Source: CAYNST01 sp964546435 (lineage in GTDB: Bacteria > Pseudomonadota > Gammaproteobacteria > Pseudomonadales > Cellvibrionaceae). Taken from it: 59,328 nucleotides of DNA. Positions 1-7,817 of this stretch are shown in pieces (within the stretch, counting starts at the first letter, position 1; each line of letters begins with the position of its first letter). The notes beneath the pieces are model-generated. The model was not told the origin of the DNA. It was given only the letters and a program-made list of their open reading frames with translations, and did no database searches. Made by a program: the position numbers and the translations under genes. The DNA lies in NCBI GenBank assembly GCA_964546435.1, contig CAZJKJ010000016.1, forward strand, positions 1-59,328, read 5' to 3'.

Positions 1-53
1 CCCCGACATTCTGCTCCCAAAGCAGACGCGCTACCAGGCTGCGCTACACTCCG
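1..53 (-). tRNA. tRNA-Pro (anticodon UGG), 3' part missing
   Basis: The complement begins CGGAGTGTAGCGC, followed by a D-arm and an anticodon stem CTGCT/AGCAG enclosing the loop TTGGGAG, which places the anticodon TGG (proline). The variable and T arms lie before the window start, so only the 5' two thirds is present. A strong promoter lies upstream. In Pseudomonas, folD is also flanked by tRNA genes, which fits the next gene here. Confidence 0.93.
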
Positions 54-114
54 TTAACTTGCACTATCAGTCGTGAACACGGGTGCAACAAGCACCTGAT
101 TCAACGAGGTGCGC

Positions 115-143
115 ATAATACCGGGGGCATCTGTATACGTCAA
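115..143 (-). promoter_or_regulatory. sigma70 promoter of tRNA-Pro(UGG)
   Basis: On the complement there is TTGACG, a 17-base spacer, then TATTAT. A GCGC-rich discriminator follows, typical of stringently controlled stable-RNA promoters. The predicted start lies about 55 bases before the tRNA; the leader contains a short inverted repeat (GGTGC...GCACC). Confidence 0.75.
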
Positions 144-272
144 CGGGCAATTTGCCGGGGTAAACGACCTCCCAATTGATGCCTCATCTTTTTGGTCTCT
201 CCCAATCCGATTGGCTAGTTCCGGCAGCTATGTGACAATAGCGCGCTTTTACTGGCACTGGATTTCGAACTC

Positions 273-1121
273 ATGACAGCACTCATTCTCGACGGCAAGG
301 CACTGGCACAAAAGACCGAAACGGAACTGACGGCGCGGGTTGCAAACCTCAAGGCGGCCAGCGGTCTCACTCCGGTGCTCGCTACAATTCTCGTGGGCGA
401 TGATCCGGCCTCCGCCACCTACGTGAAAATGAAGGGCAATGCCTGCCAAAGAATCGGCATGGAATCCCTGAAGATCGAACTGCCCTCTTCTACCACGACC
501 GAGCAACTGCTTGCTCAAATAAATGAACTGAATAACGATCCGGCTGTTCATGGCATTCTTCTGCAGCATCCGGTGCCGCCTCAGATTAACGAACGCGCCT
601 GCTTCGATGCTATCGCCCTGGCAAAGGATGTCGATGGGGTGACCTGTCTCGGCTTCGGACGGATGGCAATGGGGGAGCAGGCCTGGGGATGTGCAACACC
701 TAAAGGCATCATGCGACTTCTGGACGCCTATCAGATTCCGCTGAAAGGCAAGCATGCCGTCGTCGTTGGCCGCAGCCCGATTCTCGGAAAACCCATGGCG
801 ATGATGTTGCTTGGCGCGGATTGCACCGTCACCATCTGCCATTCCCGAACCGTGGATCTGCCATCGCACATTGCCAAGGCTGACATCGTTGTCGGCGCCG
901 TCGGCAAACCGGAATTTATCCGGGCCGAGTGGATCCGCAGCGGCGCGGTTGTTGTGGACGCCGGCTATCATCCTGGAGGCGTTGGAGACATTGAATTGCA
1001 GCCACTGCTGGAGCGGGCAAGCGCCATCACTCCGGTGCCCGGCGGCGTGGGGCCAATGACTATTAACACCTTGATTTATCAAACGGTAGCCGCAGGCGAA
1101 CAGTCATTGAGCACGCCCTGA
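273..1121 (+). CDS. folD: bifunctional methylenetetrahydrofolate dehydrogenase / methenyltetrahydrofolate cyclohydrolase
   Basis: FolD interconverts 5,10-methylene-, 5,10-methenyl- and 10-formyl-tetrahydrofolate in the cytosol using NADP, supplying formyl groups for purines and initiator tRNA. The 282-residue length is normal. Visible family motifs are the substrate-site YVKMKGNACQRIG near residue 50, VDGVTCLGFG near 120, the NADP-binding VVGRSPILGKPMAMMLL near 165-180 and the C-terminal PVPGGVGPMTINTL. The catalytic Lys lies in the YVKMK segment. The start ATG follows a long untranslated stretch. The gene is followed after only 4 bases by rsuA in the same direction. MetH, encoded downstream at 14.5 kb, draws on the same folate pool. 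Confidence 0.97.
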   Translation: MTALILDGKALAQKTETELTARVANLKAASGLTPVLATILVGDDPASATYVKMKGNACQRIGMESLKIELPSSTTTEQLLAQINELNNDPAVHGILLQHPVPPQINERACFDAIALAKDVDGVTCLGFGRMAMGEQAWGCATPKGIMRLLDAYQIPLKGKHAVVVGRSPILGKPMAMMLLGADCTVTICHSRTVDLPSHIAKADIVVGAVGKPEFIRAEWIRSGAVVVDAGYHPGGVGDIELQPLLERASAITPVPGGVGPMTINTLIYQTVAAGEQSLSTP

Positions 1122-1125
1122 ACCC

Positions 1126-1827
1126 ATGCGTCTCGAGAAGTTTATCAGCCATGCCACCGCGTTGACGCGATCTCAGGTTTCCGTGGCGGTGCGCCAGGGT
1201 CGCGTAACCGTAGACGGCAAGATTTGTCGCAGCACATTGCGACTGGGCCCGGAATCCAGAGTTTGCCTGGATTCACAGCCGCTGAATTTGCCGCAGCATA
1301 TTTACTTGATGCTCAACAAGCCGACGGGGACAGTCTGCGCGACAACAGATTCGGAGCATCCTGTCGTTCTGGATTTGCTGGATTTCACGGACATAAGCGC
1401 ACCCCAGCGGCAAGCGTTACAGGTAGTCGGGCGCCTGGATCTGGATACAACCGGTCTGGTTCTGATTACTACGGACGGGCAGTGGAATCACCGGATCACC
1501 GCGCCCCACGGAAACTCCCCAAAAACCTACCTGGTCCACCTGAGTGAACCGCTCACCGACGCGACCGCCCTGCTACTGGAAGAAGGCATACTTTTGCGCT
1601 CGGAGACGAAACCCACTTTGCCCAGTGCAATTGCACACATTTCTGCAAAGGTGGTGAAAATCACGTTACAAGAAGGACGCTATCACCAGGTAAAAAGGAT
1701 GTTCGCCGCGGTGGGCAACCATGTCGAGGCGTTGCACCGCCTCCAGATTGGCGCCATATCACTGGACCCGGCACTGCAACCGGGTCAGTACCGGACGCTC
1801 ACACGAACCGAAACAGAATCCGTATAA
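1126..1827 (+). CDS. rsuA: 16S rRNA pseudouridine(516) synthase
   Basis: RsuA converts U516 of 16S rRNA to pseudouridine. The 233-residue protein has an N-terminal S4 RNA-binding domain (RLEKFISHATALTRSQV, residues 2-18) and an RsuA-type catalytic domain. The catalytic Asp is in GRLDLDTTGLVL (about residue 105), and the C-terminal motif LQEGRYHQVKRMFAAVGN is typical of the RsuA/RluB/E/F group. Length matches E. coli RsuA (231). It lies 4 bases after folD and 2 bases before rsmC, so the three are probably cotranscribed. A related paralogue such as RluE is less likely because of the overall match to RsuA. Confidence 0.93.
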   Translation: MRLEKFISHATALTRSQVSVAVRQGRVTVDGKICRSTLRLGPESRVCLDSQPLNLPQHIYLMLNKPTGTVCATTDSEHPVVLDLLDFTDISAPQRQALQVVGRLDLDTTGLVLITTDGQWNHRITAPHGNSPKTYLVHLSEPLTDATALLLEEGILLRSETKPTLPSAIAHISAKVVKITLQEGRYHQVKRMFAAVGNHVEALHRLQIGAISLDPALQPGQYRTLTRTETESV

Positions 1828-1829
1828 AC

Positions 1830-2894
1830 GTGACAGATCAAGCATTCATTCCGCTCCTGAAACAGCTGCAATCCCACGCGGATTCAAAACGCCCGGCAGC
1901 CCTGTGGTTGGCCGGCGAGAACCACGAGCCGGTTATTCCCGAGCTTGCAGGTCATCGGAATTGCGTCACACTGGTCAGCAACCGTTTCGATATCGCTCAG
2001 CTGGCTAGGCACTACGGTATTGAATCCGTGTTCTCCGACTGGGCAGTACCCCCCGGGCTGGTTTTCGACAGCATATTTCTGCGAATCGGCAAGGAAAAGG
2101 CGGTTACCCATCATCAGCTCAACATCGCATTTGACAGGCTTCCTCCGGGGGGCCGGCTTTTCCTCACCGGATACAAAGACGAAGGCATAAAAAGCTGTGC
2201 GCAAAAGGCCAAAGCATTATTCGACGCACCGAATGCACTGGTCAAAGACGGGGCGGTCTACTGCCTCGAACTTACCAAACGCGATTCAGAGTTGCCGCCC
2301 ATACGTCTGGATGATCAGGATTATCAGACGTTGCGCCCTGTCGCCACTCCGCTGACGCCCGCAGTGCTTAGTAAGCCGGGGGTGTATGGTTGGGAAAAAG
2401 TCGATCGCGGCAGTGTTCTTCTCGTTGAAACCCTTATGCGGACGGGCGAACTGGACGTTAGCCGTGTGGATTCACTGCTGGATCTCGGTTGTGGATATGG
2501 CTATCTGACACTCGCAACCAACGCGTTTCCGGTCTCGCGTCGCACAGCGACGGATAACAATGCCGGCGCGCTTGCCTGCATGAAGGCGAATGCCGACGCG
2601 TTCGGGATTTCGGTTGAGGTCGTGGCGGCAGACTGTGGCGACCTGGTCGATGGGTTCTTTGACCTGATCCTGTGTAATCCGCCGTTTCACAAGGGATTCG
2701 ATGTGGATACGGATTTACATCGAAAATTCCTTGAAAGTTCTGCACGGAAGCTCTCTGCCACTGGCGCAGCCTACTTCGTCGTCAACAGCTTTCTGCCCCT
2801 GGAAAAGGCCGCCAGGCGCTTCTTCAACCGCATTGATTGCCTGAACAATGATGGCCAATTCAAAATTATTCGTCTCGCTGTGGGCACTGGATGA
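1830..2894 (+). CDS. rsmC: 16S rRNA (guanine(1207)-N2)-methyltransferase, RsmC type
   Basis: The enzyme uses S-adenosylmethionine to methylate a guanine of 16S rRNA (G1207 in E. coli). The 354-residue length fits the RsmC/RlmG family, which has a degenerate N-terminal methyltransferase-like half and a catalytic C-terminal half. In the latter, motif I is DLGCGYGYLTLA (about residue 218), the acidic site is DNNAGAL, and the N6/N2-methylase motif is NPPFHKG (about 285). Translation begins at GTG, 2 bases after the rsuA stop. The paralogue RlmG is the alternative. The gene ends 7 bases before the repeat element at 2902. Confidence 0.88.
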   Translation: MTDQAFIPLLKQLQSHADSKRPAALWLAGENHEPVIPELAGHRNCVTLVSNRFDIAQLARHYGIESVFSDWAVPPGLVFDSIFLRIGKEKAVTHHQLNIAFDRLPPGGRLFLTGYKDEGIKSCAQKAKALFDAPNALVKDGAVYCLELTKRDSELPPIRLDDQDYQTLRPVATPLTPAVLSKPGVYGWEKVDRGSVLLVETLMRTGELDVSRVDSLLDLGCGYGYLTLATNAFPVSRRTATDNNAGALACMKANADAFGISVEVVAADCGDLVDGFFDLILCNPPFHKGFDVDTDLHRKFLESSARKLSATGAAYFVVNSFLPLEKAARRFFNRIDCLNNDGQFKIIRLAVGTG

Positions 2895-2901
2895 CCATTA
2901 G

Positions 2902-3044
2902 CAGGTTGTTGAAAAGCTATCCGGGTTGCCATTGCGGGTTTAAGAACAGGCTCAAAATACATACTTAAGCCGAGTAAACTCCGCTTCTTCGCCTGTTTTT
3001 GCCTTGCCTGACCTTCGCTCGACGACTTTTCGGACAGACCCTAG
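2902..3044. repeat. intergenic palindromic repeat, hybrid of two subtypes (MITE-like)
   Basis: The left half (CAGGTTGTTGAAAAG, then TTGCCATTGCGG and AAGAACAGGCTCAAAAT) is the near-identical reverse complement of the right half of the element at 58541. The right half (GTAAACTCCGCTTCTTCGCC through CGACTTTTC and CCTAG) is the reverse complement of the left half of the element at 58680. It sits between the convergent ends of rsmC and the rhodanese gene and could fold into a long hairpin. Its last bases CTAG contain the rhodanese stop codon. Confidence 0.85.
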
Positions 3045-3310
3045 GGAATCGCTTCCCCGCGCGCCTTGCGTTCCAGCAGATCGACAAAACCGCCTTCGTT
3101 GACCACCTGACGATAACCCATGGCCTTGAGTGTGTCCTTGGCAACCTCAGAGCGGCGCCCAGAACGACAGTAGACACGGATATCCGAGTCCAGATCTTCT
3201 GTTACTCTGGAAATTCGCGCACCGATTTCTTCGTAAGGAATCAGGAGAGATCCCTCAATATGCCCTTGAACATACTCCTCGCGAGTACGAACGTCGATCC
3301 AGATAGCCAT
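3041..3310 (-). CDS. single-domain rhodanese-like protein
   Basis: A small rhodanese of 89 residues, the GlpE/PspE size class, which would carry a persulfide on cysteine and pass sulfur to acceptors. The N-terminal WIDVRTREEYVQGHIEGS is the family signature. The active loop YCRSGRRS (about residues 47-54) provides the Cys with the CxxGxR pattern. No signal peptide is seen, so it is predicted cytosolic. The stop codon TAG is formed by the CTAG terminus of the neighbouring repeat, so the extreme C-terminus may have been reset by that insertion. The sulfur donor and acceptor cannot be inferred from context. Confidence 0.88.
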   Translation of the reverse strand: MAIWIDVRTREEYVQGHIEGSLLIPYEEIGARISRVTEDLDSDIRVYCRSGRRSEVAKDTLKAMGYRQVVNEGGFVDLLERKARGEAIP

Positions 3311-3411
3311 AAGTTCTTCCCAGGCATGAATGAATTAGAACGAGTCGATGGATATTAAACCAATTCGACAAGACGAAAAAACCACGAATGTAAAACCACG
3401 ACGGAAACACG

Positions 3412-3443
3412 AAAGGCGGCATAAAATGCCGCCTTTAAAACTG
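3412..3443 (-). terminator. hairpin after the small heat-shock gene
   Basis: A perfect 10-base stem AAAGGCGGCA / TGCCGCCTTT with a 5-base loop lies 40 bases past the hsp20 stop. The T-tract after it is weak on the minus strand (CGTGTTT), so termination may be partial. Confidence 0.6.
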
Positions 3444-3479
3444 CACCCGCATACACTCTGCGAGCTGCTTTACGTCACA

Positions 3480-3971
3480 TCATGCCGCCTGCTCAGATCG
3501 TCCAACGGCTTTTTCAGGTTTCTGATCGGTATCCTGGGTCAGCACAGATCGGTCGGTGCCAATTTCGATACGACGTGGTTTCATCGCTTCCGGCACTTTG
3601 CGTACCAGCGAGATAACCAGCAGCCCGTCCCGGTAATCCGCACCTTGAACTTCGACGTGCTCGGCCAGATTGAATTTCCGTTCAAAGCTTCGGAACGCAA
3701 TACCCTGATGCAGGTATTTGTGCGTAGCAGGCTCGGCATTCTTTCGTCCCCGTATGGACAAGTTGCCCTTCTCAAGCTCTATTTCCAGCTCATTCCGCGC
3801 GAACCCGGCAACTGCCAGCGTAATCGCATAGCGGTCTTCGTCCACCACTTCTATGTTGTAAGGGGGGAAGGTAGACCCTACAGTTTCACCGCGCAGGGCG
3901 GCGTCCAGGAGCGACGCAAAGCGATCATATCCAACGGTGTGGCGATACAAGGGTGTCAAATCAATGTTCAT
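3480..3971 (-). CDS. Hsp20/alpha-crystallin family small heat-shock protein (IbpA/B-like)
   Basis: Small heat-shock proteins hold unfolding proteins for the DnaK and ClpB machinery. The 163 residues fit the IbpA class. The N-terminus (YRHTVGYDRFASLLD) matches IbpA/B, the alpha-crystallin domain runs from about 35 to 125 with PPYNIE, AVAGF and a HQGIAFRSFERKF segment, and a C-terminal tail follows. The ATG has a good Shine-Dalgarno GGAGGA 6 bases away. Upstream lie a sigma32-like promoter and a ROSE-like leader, so both transcription and translation are likely heat-induced. The gene stands alone. Confidence 0.95.
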   Translation of the reverse strand: MNIDLTPLYRHTVGYDRFASLLDAALRGETVGSTFPPYNIEVVDEDRYAITLAVAGFARNELEIELEKGNLSIRGRKNAEPATHKYLHQGIAFRSFERKFNLAEHVEVQGADYRDGLLVISLVRKVPEAMKPRRIEIGTDRSVLTQDTDQKPEKAVGRSEQAA

Positions 3972-4030
3972 AACAAATCCTCCAGAGAAGCAAAATGTTT
4001 CGATTCAGCAGACTCCAATCTGGACATCCG
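3972..4030 (-). promoter_or_regulatory. ROSE-like RNA thermometer in the hsp20 leader
   Basis: Reading toward the gene, the leader ends with TTGCT, four bases, then TGGAGGAT and the start codon. A UYGCU motif pairing imperfectly with the Shine-Dalgarno is the hallmark of ROSE thermometers, which melt at high temperature. The leader is about 60 bases; upstream pairing was not computed. Confidence 0.5.
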
Positions 4031-4040
4031 CTGACTACGA

Positions 4041-4068
4041 ATATGAGATTCTAAAAGAGAATTTCAAG
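4041..4068 (-). promoter_or_regulatory. sigma32-type heat-shock promoter
   Basis: On the minus strand CTTGAAA is followed after 14 bases by CTCATAT, close to the sigma32 consensus CTTGAA - 11 to 15 - CCCATnT. It lies about 70 bases before the Hsp20 start codon, leaving room for the thermometer leader. Confidence 0.65.
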
Positions 4069-4146
4069 GCTTCGATGCGATACTTTTTTGGAGGACAATC
4101 GCTGGACTTACGTTAAATGGTGCGCACAGTGCGGCCCTGAGGCTCG

Positions 4147-5688
4147 TCAGCGGCACGCGGCGACGGTCGGGATTTCAGGTGGACCGGCCGCCTCGTAGGG
4201 TGCGTCCAGGAACCACCGGATCAGCTCAAACCCGCAGTCGTCATTGAAGAACTCCGCATGGGACCGCCCCGGCAATTGCAAGCTCAACGCGTATGGCATA
4301 TGACGTACCAGAGACGGGGTGTGGCGGGCAGGCGTAACCGGGTCTCGCTCACCAACCACCACCAAAGCGGGCATCTCAAGTGAGCTCATTGCGGGAAGCG
4401 GAGCCGGCTGGAAGTAGCTGTGACGACAAATGTCATAGCGCCAATCGAACTCGATATATCGGTTCCAGGCACCTGCGTCTGGCAGCAAATCCGTGAACTC
4501 CTTCTCGGAAACCCTGCGGTTATCGACGCACTCGGTGGCAAAATAAAGCATGGAATTAAACGAGGGGTCGAAAGAAAAGTTATAAAAGTTCTCAAAAATC
4601 TCGAGATGACGAATCTCTTCCTGTGCCAGAACATCGTCAACTATCGATTCTATTTTTTGATACGATTCCTCCCCATGCATGGCAGAATAAATTACATGCA
4701 TGAATTTTATGTCGTCGATAACCAGATCAACGGTGTCAGCGGTGTGCCAGTCGTCTATCTGCAACTCCAGAGGTGTCGCCCGCAAGCGGTCCATCGCCGC
4801 CCAAAACGCAGTTTCCGCACCGGTTGCCTTTCCCGACGAACATCCCTCCCCTGCATCGCACGCCGTCCAATACTGTTCGAATGCGTCAATCCATACGCGC
4901 GTGCTTTCGACCATGTCCCCCGCGTCCAAAGGATACGGAGAATCCAGAATCAGCCGCCGCACCCGTGACTCGCTCAATGCTGCCAGCAATGCCACCCGGG
5001 TTCCGTAAGAAACACCCAGGAAATTCCAGTTTGAATAACCAAGTGCCTGTGCGATACCGTTGGCATCCCCGGCGTTGTGCCGAGAGCTGAACAGTCGGGA
5101 CACCTCGCCTTCAGGAATCGTAACCGCGAGTTGGCGGCGTAGGGATTTGTCCCAATGCTCCACGCAACGCCCCAGTTCTTTTAACGCACGTTTATTGCTG
5201 TCTTCCAGAGAGGACTGCACCGTCATGCCTTGCCTGGACAATTCGGTGAAAGAGCGGCACTCCCAGCTCGGCTCTCCCAGGGCCGCGCCACGATAATCAA
5301 ACACTATAAAATCGCGATCAAGCTGAGCATTGTTGTACCAACTGTTCCAGAAGGCCAGACCGTCCGGGTCCATATTGCGACTTTCGCCGGGGCCACCGGC
5401 CAGATATATCAACGGATCCTTCTGCTGGTTATCTTCGTGGGAGAAAACGGCAAGCGGCAATCGAAAGCCTTCTGGAGTTCGGAACCAATAGCATTGCAAA
5501 GTGATTCCGTAACGTGGATAAAAGCCGCAGGCGCGCTCACCAAGGGGACTCTCCGGCACTTTCGAAGTCCTGTCCGAGGGGCTGGCAAAATGACGGATTC
5601 CAAGAGCCCCCAGCGCAAACACCACAAGCACTACTGCGACGACCAGACATCGCCGTACAGCACGAACAGACAAAACCGGGGTAGCCAT
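4147..5688 (-). CDS. alpha/beta hydrolase, proline iminopeptidase/TAP-like family, membrane-anchored
   Basis: A 513-residue hydrolase. An N-terminal hydrophobic segment (about residues 14-32) suggests a signal anchor or export. The oxyanion motif YLAGGPGES (about 95-103) and the nucleophile elbow GVSYGTR (about 220) are those of prolyl-aminopeptidase-like proteins. A TAP-like C-terminal half carries the acid in VVVGERDPVTP and the His in LPGRSHAEFF. It probably hydrolyses a peptide or ester in the periplasm; the substrate is unknown. It is the last gene of a leftward series: it starts 5 bases after the pseudouridine synthase stop, which itself begins 2 bases after the mannanase stop, so cotranscription is likely. 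Confidence 0.85.
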   Translation of the reverse strand: MATPVLSVRAVRRCLVVAVVLVVFALGALGIRHFASPSDRTSKVPESPLGERACGFYPRYGITLQCYWFRTPEGFRLPLAVFSHEDNQQKDPLIYLAGGPGESRNMDPDGLAFWNSWYNNAQLDRDFIVFDYRGAALGEPSWECRSFTELSRQGMTVQSSLEDSNKRALKELGRCVEHWDKSLRRQLAVTIPEGEVSRLFSSRHNAGDANGIAQALGYSNWNFLGVSYGTRVALLAALSESRVRRLILDSPYPLDAGDMVESTRVWIDAFEQYWTACDAGEGCSSGKATGAETAFWAAMDRLRATPLELQIDDWHTADTVDLVIDDIKFMHVIYSAMHGEESYQKIESIVDDVLAQEEIRHLEIFENFYNFSFDPSFNSMLYFATECVDNRRVSEKEFTDLLPDAGAWNRYIEFDWRYDICRHSYFQPAPLPAMSSLEMPALVVVGERDPVTPARHTPSLVRHMPYALSLQLPGRSHAEFFNDDCGFELIRWFLDAPYEAAGPPEIPTVAACR

Positions 5689-5693
5689 ATAAT

Positions 5694-6395
5694 TCAGAAA
5701 TACATCCTGTGACCATCAGCAAGCAACGTCTCTTCAATCCGTTGCAGCGCGACAAGCATTGGTTCAGTCTGAAAGTATGTTCCTGAATTGATGGGCGCAA
5801 CATATCGTCGAAACTCGGCATCCCATGGCAAAGTCAATTGCCATGCGTGCAGATAGAGTCGATCGGCAGACGAACCGCCATAGCGGGTATCGCCGAGAAT
5901 CGGGGCACCAATGGATTTCATGGCTACCCGCAACTGATGGGTCTTTCCCGTTTTGGGTTGCAACACAACCAGACGCAATCCGTTGCCGAGACCCAGACTG
6001 TAAAATCGCGTAATGGCAGGGTTTGATCGGGTGCGCTGCAAAATCCAGTTACCGTCCCGACTCTTTGTCATATCTCCGATAATCGCACCCTGCTTCTTGG
6101 AAGGCTTCCGGTCAATGAGTGCCAGATAGGTTTTTTGTATCGTCCGCTCTTGAAAGCTGCGCGACAGCTTCACATTACCCGCGTCGGTGGTTGCCACGAC
6201 CACCAATCCCGAGGTCGCCGCATCCAGCCGATGGACGGGATAGGCAGGCCCTCCCGATTGCAGCAACCGGATTCTGGCGAGCAGATTGCCGGCCGCATCC
6301 GCACCCTGAGTCACCATCCCCGGCGGTTTGTTCACCACCAGATAATCGGACGTTCGAGCTATCAACGGGAGCGATTCTGCATTGGGTTGCTGCAT
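5694..6395 (-). CDS. RluA-family pseudouridine synthase
   Basis: The 233-residue protein has the RluA catalytic motif HRLDAATSGLVV (about residues 54-65, catalytic Asp in RLD), preceded by YLVVNKPPGMVT and followed by LQPKTGKTHQLRVAM near 150, where the family Arg sits. There is no N-terminal S4 domain, so it resembles the short RluA/TruC/RluC-like group; the modified RNA cannot be assigned. It starts 2 bases after the mannanase stop and ends 5 bases before the alpha/beta hydrolase start. An RNA-modification enzyme inside a polysaccharide block is unexpected and may reflect simple cotranscription. Confidence 0.9.
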   Translation of the reverse strand: MQQPNAESLPLIARTSDYLVVNKPPGMVTQGADAAGNLLARIRLLQSGGPAYPVHRLDAATSGLVVVATTDAGNVKLSRSFQERTIQKTYLALIDRKPSKKQGAIIGDMTKSRDGNWILQRTRSNPAITRFYSLGLGNGLRLVVLQPKTGKTHQLRVAMKSIGAPILGDTRYGGSSADRLYLHAWQLTLPWDAEFRRYVAPINSGTYFQTEPMLVALQRIEETLLADGHRMYF

Positions 6396-6397
6396 GC

Positions 6398-7744
6398 CTA
6401 AAGCGCACCCATGGCCTTGGCATGTTGCGAAATAATGTCGATCGTCGTTTCATCGACATCAAACACCGAATACAACCCTTGGGGTTCATGAGGAGGGTCG
6501 CCCGTGAATGGATCCCCCGGCTTCCAGACGAAATCCGTGGATTGTGCACGACCCGCTCCGCCCCAACCCCAGAAATTAGAGCCGGCAATGGGAAAGCCCA
6601 ACCGTGCCTGGCCATGCACCAGTTGATATATCTCCATGAAAAACCGGTTGCGAAACGCCGTTGAAGAAGTTAATTGATAGCTGCCCCGATCGCGTTCAAT
6701 CCCGAACTCTTCCATGACGATGGGTTTACCGAGGGTACGCGCTACTTGAATATGCTGGAGAATATAGGCGCGGGATTTCGTCAGTGCACTCTGAAACGAA
6801 TCCTCGGCATTGTGGATATCAAACCAGCCCCAGTTTTTGGGCCACAGATGAAACGTCAAATAATCAATATTGGGGTCGATGTGCGCGTCGATATAGAGAT
6901 CAATATCGCCCAATGTACCCATGGAGCCTTCGCTTCCGGTGCTGACCAGATGATTGGGATCCAGCGACTTGATGAACGCGGCCGTATCGGCCAGCCAGTT
7001 TTTATAGACCGGAAAAAATGGTCGACCTTCTCCGTCACTTCCTGGTCTGGGTTCGTTCGCAAGCTGCCAGGCCATAATCGTTGAATCATCTGTATAACGC
7101 ATTCCATTGACAGTGTTGACTCGCAATACTACTGCTGAAATCACTTTCTGGTAATAGTTTTGGGCGTCGTTGTCACGATAGAAACTTGCGGAATTCTGTA
7201 CGAACTCATTCCAGTTTCCAGTCGCAGCCGGGTCCATATCCGCACTGTCACTGGACCAGGTGACATACTGTGACATGCCGCCAGACCACTGCCAGAAGTT
7301 ATTCAAGTACAGAACGGCATGCATTTTCCGCTTCGCCATTTCGGCGAGCAGATAATCCAGGCCCTGAAGCAACGTTTCATCATACTCACCCGGAGCGGTC
7401 TGAATCGCCGGCACAACGGCTCTGGATGAAGAGGTGCTCTCCGACATTGCGAGTATGCGAAGGTTCGTTACACCCATGGACCGCAACTGGTCGAGTTCCT
7501 TATGCAGCCGTTTGCGCCCCTCGGCAGAGGCTCCCAGATAGGCGCCATACCAGTAATTTGCGCCGGTGAAATAGTAGGCCTTCTGGCCCTTTTTTAACTG
7601 CGCGCCATCGACCGAGATGAAATAGTTATCTGACCGCCCGCCTTCACCTGTAGCGGGGGTTGAGCTTCGGATGCTGTTTGACTGACATCCGGCAAATATT
7701 CCCGAAAGCGTGATAAACAGAACCGTTCTGCACAGAAACACCAT
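6398..7744 (-). CDS. glycoside hydrolase family 5 endo-beta-1,4-mannanase, lipoprotein
   Basis: It should cleave internal beta-1,4-mannosidic bonds in mannan, glucomannan or galactomannan. The N-terminus is a lipoprotein signal with lipobox FAGC (Cys20), so the enzyme is expected to be membrane-anchored facing the periplasm or exterior. The GH5 barrel shows the N-terminal TGANYWYGAYLG, the acid/base Glu231 in QLANEPRPG and the nucleophile Glu346 in VMEEFGIE, both after the expected strands and with the Asn before the acid/base. The pattern is that of the GH5_7 mannanases (448 residues). It lies 73 bases after the esterase-like gene and 2 bases before the pseudouridine synthase. No carbohydrate-binding module is seen. 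Confidence 0.88.
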   Translation of the reverse strand: MVFLCRTVLFITLSGIFAGCQSNSIRSSTPATGEGGRSDNYFISVDGAQLKKGQKAYYFTGANYWYGAYLGASAEGRKRLHKELDQLRSMGVTNLRILAMSESTSSSRAVVPAIQTAPGEYDETLLQGLDYLLAEMAKRKMHAVLYLNNFWQWSGGMSQYVTWSSDSADMDPAATGNWNEFVQNSASFYRDNDAQNYYQKVISAVVLRVNTVNGMRYTDDSTIMAWQLANEPRPGSDGEGRPFFPVYKNWLADTAAFIKSLDPNHLVSTGSEGSMGTLGDIDLYIDAHIDPNIDYLTFHLWPKNWGWFDIHNAEDSFQSALTKSRAYILQHIQVARTLGKPIVMEEFGIERDRGSYQLTSSTAFRNRFFMEIYQLVHGQARLGFPIAGSNFWGWGGAGRAQSTDFVWKPGDPFTGDPPHEPQGLYSVFDVDETTIDIISQHAKAMGAL

Positions 7745-7817
7745 GGTGGCCTAACCTTGAATTCACTGCCTTGCAATTATTTGTTCATGGGTGTCGGCTC
7801 ACCTGAATCACGTGTAT

